Positions 55,901 to 61,141 of a DNA stretch of 64,000 bases are shown piece after piece (position 1 is the stretch's first letter; every line of letters begins with the position of its first letter). The position numbers and the translations under genes were made by a program. The DNA is from Sycon ciliatum (lineage: Eukaryota > Porifera > Calcarea > Leucosolenida > Sycettidae), in contig NC_088643.1 in NCBI RefSeq assembly GCF_964019385.1, positions 3,940,329 to 4,004,328 of the forward strand, given 5' to 3'. Under the pieces are notes generated by a model. It was not told where the DNA came from, did not search any database, and was given only the letters and a program-made list of their open reading frames with translations.

Positions 55901-58900
55901 TCCCGATAGTGAACGCCTTCCCGATAGTGAACGCCTTCCCGATAGTGAACGCCTTCCCGATAGTGAACGCCTTCCCGATAGTGAACACCTTCCCGATAGT
56001 GAACACCTTCCCGATAGTGAACACCTTCCCGATAGTGAACACCTTCCCGATAGTGAACACCTTCCCGATAGTGAACACCTTCCCGATAGTGAACACCTTC
56101 CCGATAGTGAACACCTTCCCGATAGTGAACACCTTCCCGATAGTGAACACCTTCCCGATAGTGAACACCTTCCCGATAGTGAACACCTTCCCGATAGTGA
56201 ACACCTTCCCGATAGTGAACACCTTCCCGATAGTGAACACCTTCCCGATAGTGAACACCTTCCCGATAGTGAACACCTTCCCGATAGTGAACACCTTCCC
56301 GATAGTGAACACCTTCCCGATAGTGAACACCTTCCCGATAGTGAACACCTTCCCGATAGTGAACACCTTCCCGATAGTGAACACCTTCCCGATAGTGAAC
56401 ACCTTCCCGATAGTGAACACCTTCCCGATAGTGAACACCTTCCCGATAGTGAACACCTTCCCGATAGTGAACACCTTCCCGATAGTGAACACCTTCCCGA
56501 TAGTGAACACCTTCCCGATAGTGAACACCTTCCCGATAGTGAACACCTTCCCAGTGAACACCTTCCCGATAGTGAACACCTTCCCGATAGTGAACACCTT
56601 CCCGATAGTGAACACCTTCCCGATAGTGAACACCTTCCCGATAGTGAACACCTTCCCGATAGTGAACACCTTCCCGATAGTGAACACCTTCCCGATAGTG
56701 AACACCTTCCCGATAGTGAACACCTTCCCGATAGTGAACACCTTCCCGATAGTGAACACCTTCCCAATAGTGGACACCTTCCCTGTGTGTAGAGGACACT
56801 TCCCCTACAGAGCAGTGTCTGCTCCAGAGCCGGTTGGGGGGGGGGGGGGGGGGGTGCTTGGACCCGTTTGAAAAAAAGAACACCGGGTCACTTGTGACCA
56901 GTTTGGGAGGATGCACGATAGTCATGTCGAGTACCTTTTCTGTACTTCAAGGGAGCACAGACTGATCTATCAGTGACAGGCTGAAGGTGTGGACTCGGCT
57001 CTGACGCGGTTGCAAGACTTGTGCCAGGTACTGATGTACCCGGTTGGGTTGAACTCCTAGAGCAGACACTGTAGAGAACACTTCCCCTATAGAGGACACT
57101 TCCCCTATAGAGGACACTTCCCCACGCACAACAAGGCATTATTGGTCAGTGGGTACGCAACCGGTATTCAGTACATGGGGCAACCAGCACAGAAAACAGA
57201 CAACGGAACCGAAAAAGTAAAAATTACATCGTTCAACCCTCCCTTCAGCCACAGCGTAAGAACCAACGTTGCTGCTGATTTCGCCAGACTTATCGACCGT
57301 CACTTCAAAAACACAGCCGTGAAGATCTTCAGCCGACACAACATGAAGGTTAGCTACTCATGTATGCCTAACATCGCAGAAATTATTAGTGGGCACAAGC
57401 GGCAACTGAAAGAAAAAACTCCAGAAAAGCCTTGCAATTTTCGGAGAAAGCAGGAATGCCCCATGGAAGGACGTTGCCAGGCCTCACACGTCGTCTACGA
57501 AGCACACGTCACCAGCCAGGATGAGCTCAAGACATTCATCGGCTCAGCAGAAACAACTTTTAAGACAAGATACAACAACCACACCTTCCGCCACGAAAAA
57601 TACCGCACCAACACGGAGCTCTCCAAACGCCTATGGCAAAAGAAAACCAACAACAAAGAGTAGCAGCTGTCCTGGAGGATCAAGGACACGGCCAGCTCGT
57701 ACAACCCCGCAACGAAGAGATGTTGCCTTTGTACCACGGAGCAAGTATGCATCCTCACTGCTGACAAGACACAAATCCTGAACGAGAGAAGTGAAATCAT
57801 CGCCAAATGTCGCCATGCCAATAAACACCGGCTCGCCAAGTTCAACGGAATCACGTAAAAAACGTGACATGGGCCAAGCAGCCTGATGACCCCTGGAACT
57901 AGACACACTGCACTGTTATTGTTGGGTCAATGACTAACGCCAATATCGCACCGCAACGGGCTTGCACCTCCTGACGCCAGGCATGCGCTGTCATCTCGCA
58001 TCTTTGTTCCGCGCTAGTGCACTCAGGATGTACGCACTCCGTTCAGCGCTTGCTGCAATAATGGACATTTTTATACCACCTCCACCCAGCAGCCTCTCCC
58101 CTTCACACTTCACGCTTCCTTTTGTGCGCCTTGCTATGTGGCTGTGTATATCTTTAGTGAACCTGACAGCCCTGCTTCAGTTAGATATGTTTCCTGATGA
58201 TTGATAACTCAAGAAACTCGGAGTAGCAACAGATTATGTTTCCTTGGTGAGGACCGCTTCCATTGAGGATACTTCCCCTCTAGAGCACATTTCCCCTATA
58301 GAGGACACTTCCCCCACAGACGACATTTCCCCTATACAGGACAAATTCCCCTTTTTCACAATAGAAAAGATGGCACAACGCAGCAAGGCAGCGATGAGAC
58401 ATGGAATTGCAGGAGTGGGGGAGAGGTGGGGGCAGCTTGACCGACTATAGGGTCTCGGCTTCATTGCAACCCAAGCGCTCCTATAGAGGACACACTCCCT
58501 GTACAGGACAAATTCCCCTATGAATGGCCCATCCCCTATGCAGGACACTTCACTTCCCCCGTACAGGACAGGACAGTTCCCCCTAGGCAGGATAGAAGTG
58601 TTTGATCCCTTGGATGTCAATAGTAGAGTGATTCCACAGATAGATAGAAGACTAGGGCATACACGCATGCACACGAGGACACACACACACACACACACAC
58701 ACACAGCAAGAAACAGAGAGCCGTGTGTCACGAGCAAGCGAGCAAGCAGGCTGACCTTGAGAGGGTGATCTGGAAGGTCTTGTAGCCGGCAATGTATGAT
58801 GCCAGGCGTGTTAAACTTTGCTTGCCAGAGCCACCCACACCAACCAGTAGACAGTGGCCACGGCTTGTTCGTATCACACGTGAGATCTGCATGCCAGAGT

Positions 58901-61049
58901 GTATGCACATGTAGACATGCAAGTACGCACACACACATACACACACACATGCACACACACACACACGCACATGCACGTACACACACACACATAACACATA
59001 CAAGTGATTGTAGTGTGTCGTTCCAAATTCCACTGCACAAGACCTGATATAGTCAGTGTGCTCCGTCAACGTGTGAGATGATGTGTAACATCAGAAGACC
59101 AACAACACAACATTATAATTCATTGTCAACCTGGTCATGAACCGTCAGTGAGTCTACACGCTACCCGTCCTTGGACAATACACAGTACTGTATACTGCTA
59201 CTGATCTACAATCAGAACACATTGGGGCAAGGACAAGGAGTAACGTATGTGCATGGTCTGAAGGACATAGAACTACCTTGTGTGCCTAGCTAAAGCCTGC
59301 TGATTCCAGGAAGAAGTGATGGTAAACAAAATGGAGGTCAACCCCATATACCATCTTTAAAATTTGATCAAATTTACGACGGTAGTTTTGCTGATCACTA
59401 CACATGTGGAGTATCAGGTCATAATATATCTACATGTACTCGTACGTCAAACTGGGACTGAAAGAGATACGATAGATAGAATGGCTGTGCAGCTATGCAC
59501 GATTGTCAGCTGTTCCGCAGGGCAGCAGCCTAACCTTTATTAAATGTGTCATGGCGTCCTTGAAGAACACTAGGTCCATACCGACACCGCGTATTGACTC
59601 ATTGTACTGCGCCTGCAGAGAGCTCAAACGCTGCTCCAGTTCATCGAGGGTCATCACCTGCAGCATCATAATTGGACAAGCACGGAAAGAAAGCATTCTA
59701 ACACTGCTAACCAATAGGCTCATAAACATTATGAAGTCTGGCGGAGATTGCTTTGTCACATCTTCACGCAGTAGGAGCATTTTCCTTAGACACAAGGCAC
59801 AAGGCTGTAGCATTGCAATATTGTGCCAGGCCTGTATGCTTCTCACTGAAAAACAATGCAGTACATGTATCAACGAATCATGCTGTCCCAAGCCCATCTG
59901 CAGAGTTGAACACTCTCCATGATGCGAACTTTTGGCGGAGCTCATTGCCTTGTGCTCAAGCACACTTAAAAGAATGGATGCTACATGATCCTAGGTGGAT
60001 ATGCACTCACCCTCTCGTAGATCTTAGGAGCTTCCATGTCTTGGTCATCTGGTTCATCGCCTGTGAGCTCAGGAGCATCACGCATGAAATCGACGAAATA
60101 TGGCTCATCGGGTAATTGACTGGCGAGCTCCGGTGACATTTTTCTCGAGCAGGTCTGCTTCATGCACTGATCGAACCAGTCACGATCCGCTTTCTCCGTG
60201 AACCGGTCGGCGATGACACGCTGGCACTCATGCTTCCACAAGCCGATGACGTCGTTCGCCGTCGTTATCGTCTCGCCGCTGACCTTGAGCATGCCCTCCC
60301 ATATACGGGAGAGGTCGCGCAGGTTAAAGATGTAGTGGAACTTGGCAGGCGTTGGTAACATCTTCACCTAAAAACCGGGGGAGCAGTTGATCAGGAAATG
60401 AATGTGTTGGAAATGCAGCTAGTGTCTATGCCCAATTAATCCCAATGAATGCCTTTTCTCGTTTAACTCCCTCGGACCTTATGAATGAAAGACTTCGTGG
60501 TCATTGGTACTTTGAAGATGTGATTGTGAGGAGCCTGAGGCTTGCTCTTTTCTTCAGTGTTATTGACAGGCCTGGTACTGACAATTGCTGCAAAGGCTAA
60601 GGCACAAGAGATACAACATAGTCTGGTGGTGTAAAAGATGGAATTAGGCTAGCTGACACAAGCGGCGGTGAAAATATGGACACATCATCTATCAAGGCAA
60701 CGGCCAGAGCTCTGCTAATAAACTACATGGCGGTGCACGCCACTGAGGATTACCTTAGTACTCTGCCATAACAGCCGTGTACACGCCACTGAGGATTACC
60801 TTAGTACTCTGCCATAACAGCCGTGTACACGCCACTGAGGATTACCTTAGTACTCTGCCATAACAGCCGTGTACACGCCACTGAGGATTACCTTACTCTG
60901 CCATAACAGCCGTGTACACGCCACTGAGGATTACCTTAGTACTCTGCCATAACAGCCGTGTAACTTGCACTAGGTCACCAATTAGCGAGACGACCTCGGG
61001 TGTAAACTCTCTTTCAGCACAGAAGTAGCCCTTGGCAATTACACCTGCA

Positions 61050-61141
<92 letters not shown>

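Larger units (their letters stand above)
54361..58755 (-). other. 4.4-kb dynein intron, mostly minisatellite
   Basis: Between AAA4 Walker A and Walker B exons. Holds diverged and homogeneous 18-bp arrays, a Penelope-like remnant (57142-57858) and a CA tract (58678-58705). Confidence 0.8.

Noticed and set aside
55626..56925. Open frames of 347-405 codons on both strands
   Set aside because: They are frame shadows of an 18-bp tandem repeat; products are pure hexapeptide repeats in every frame.
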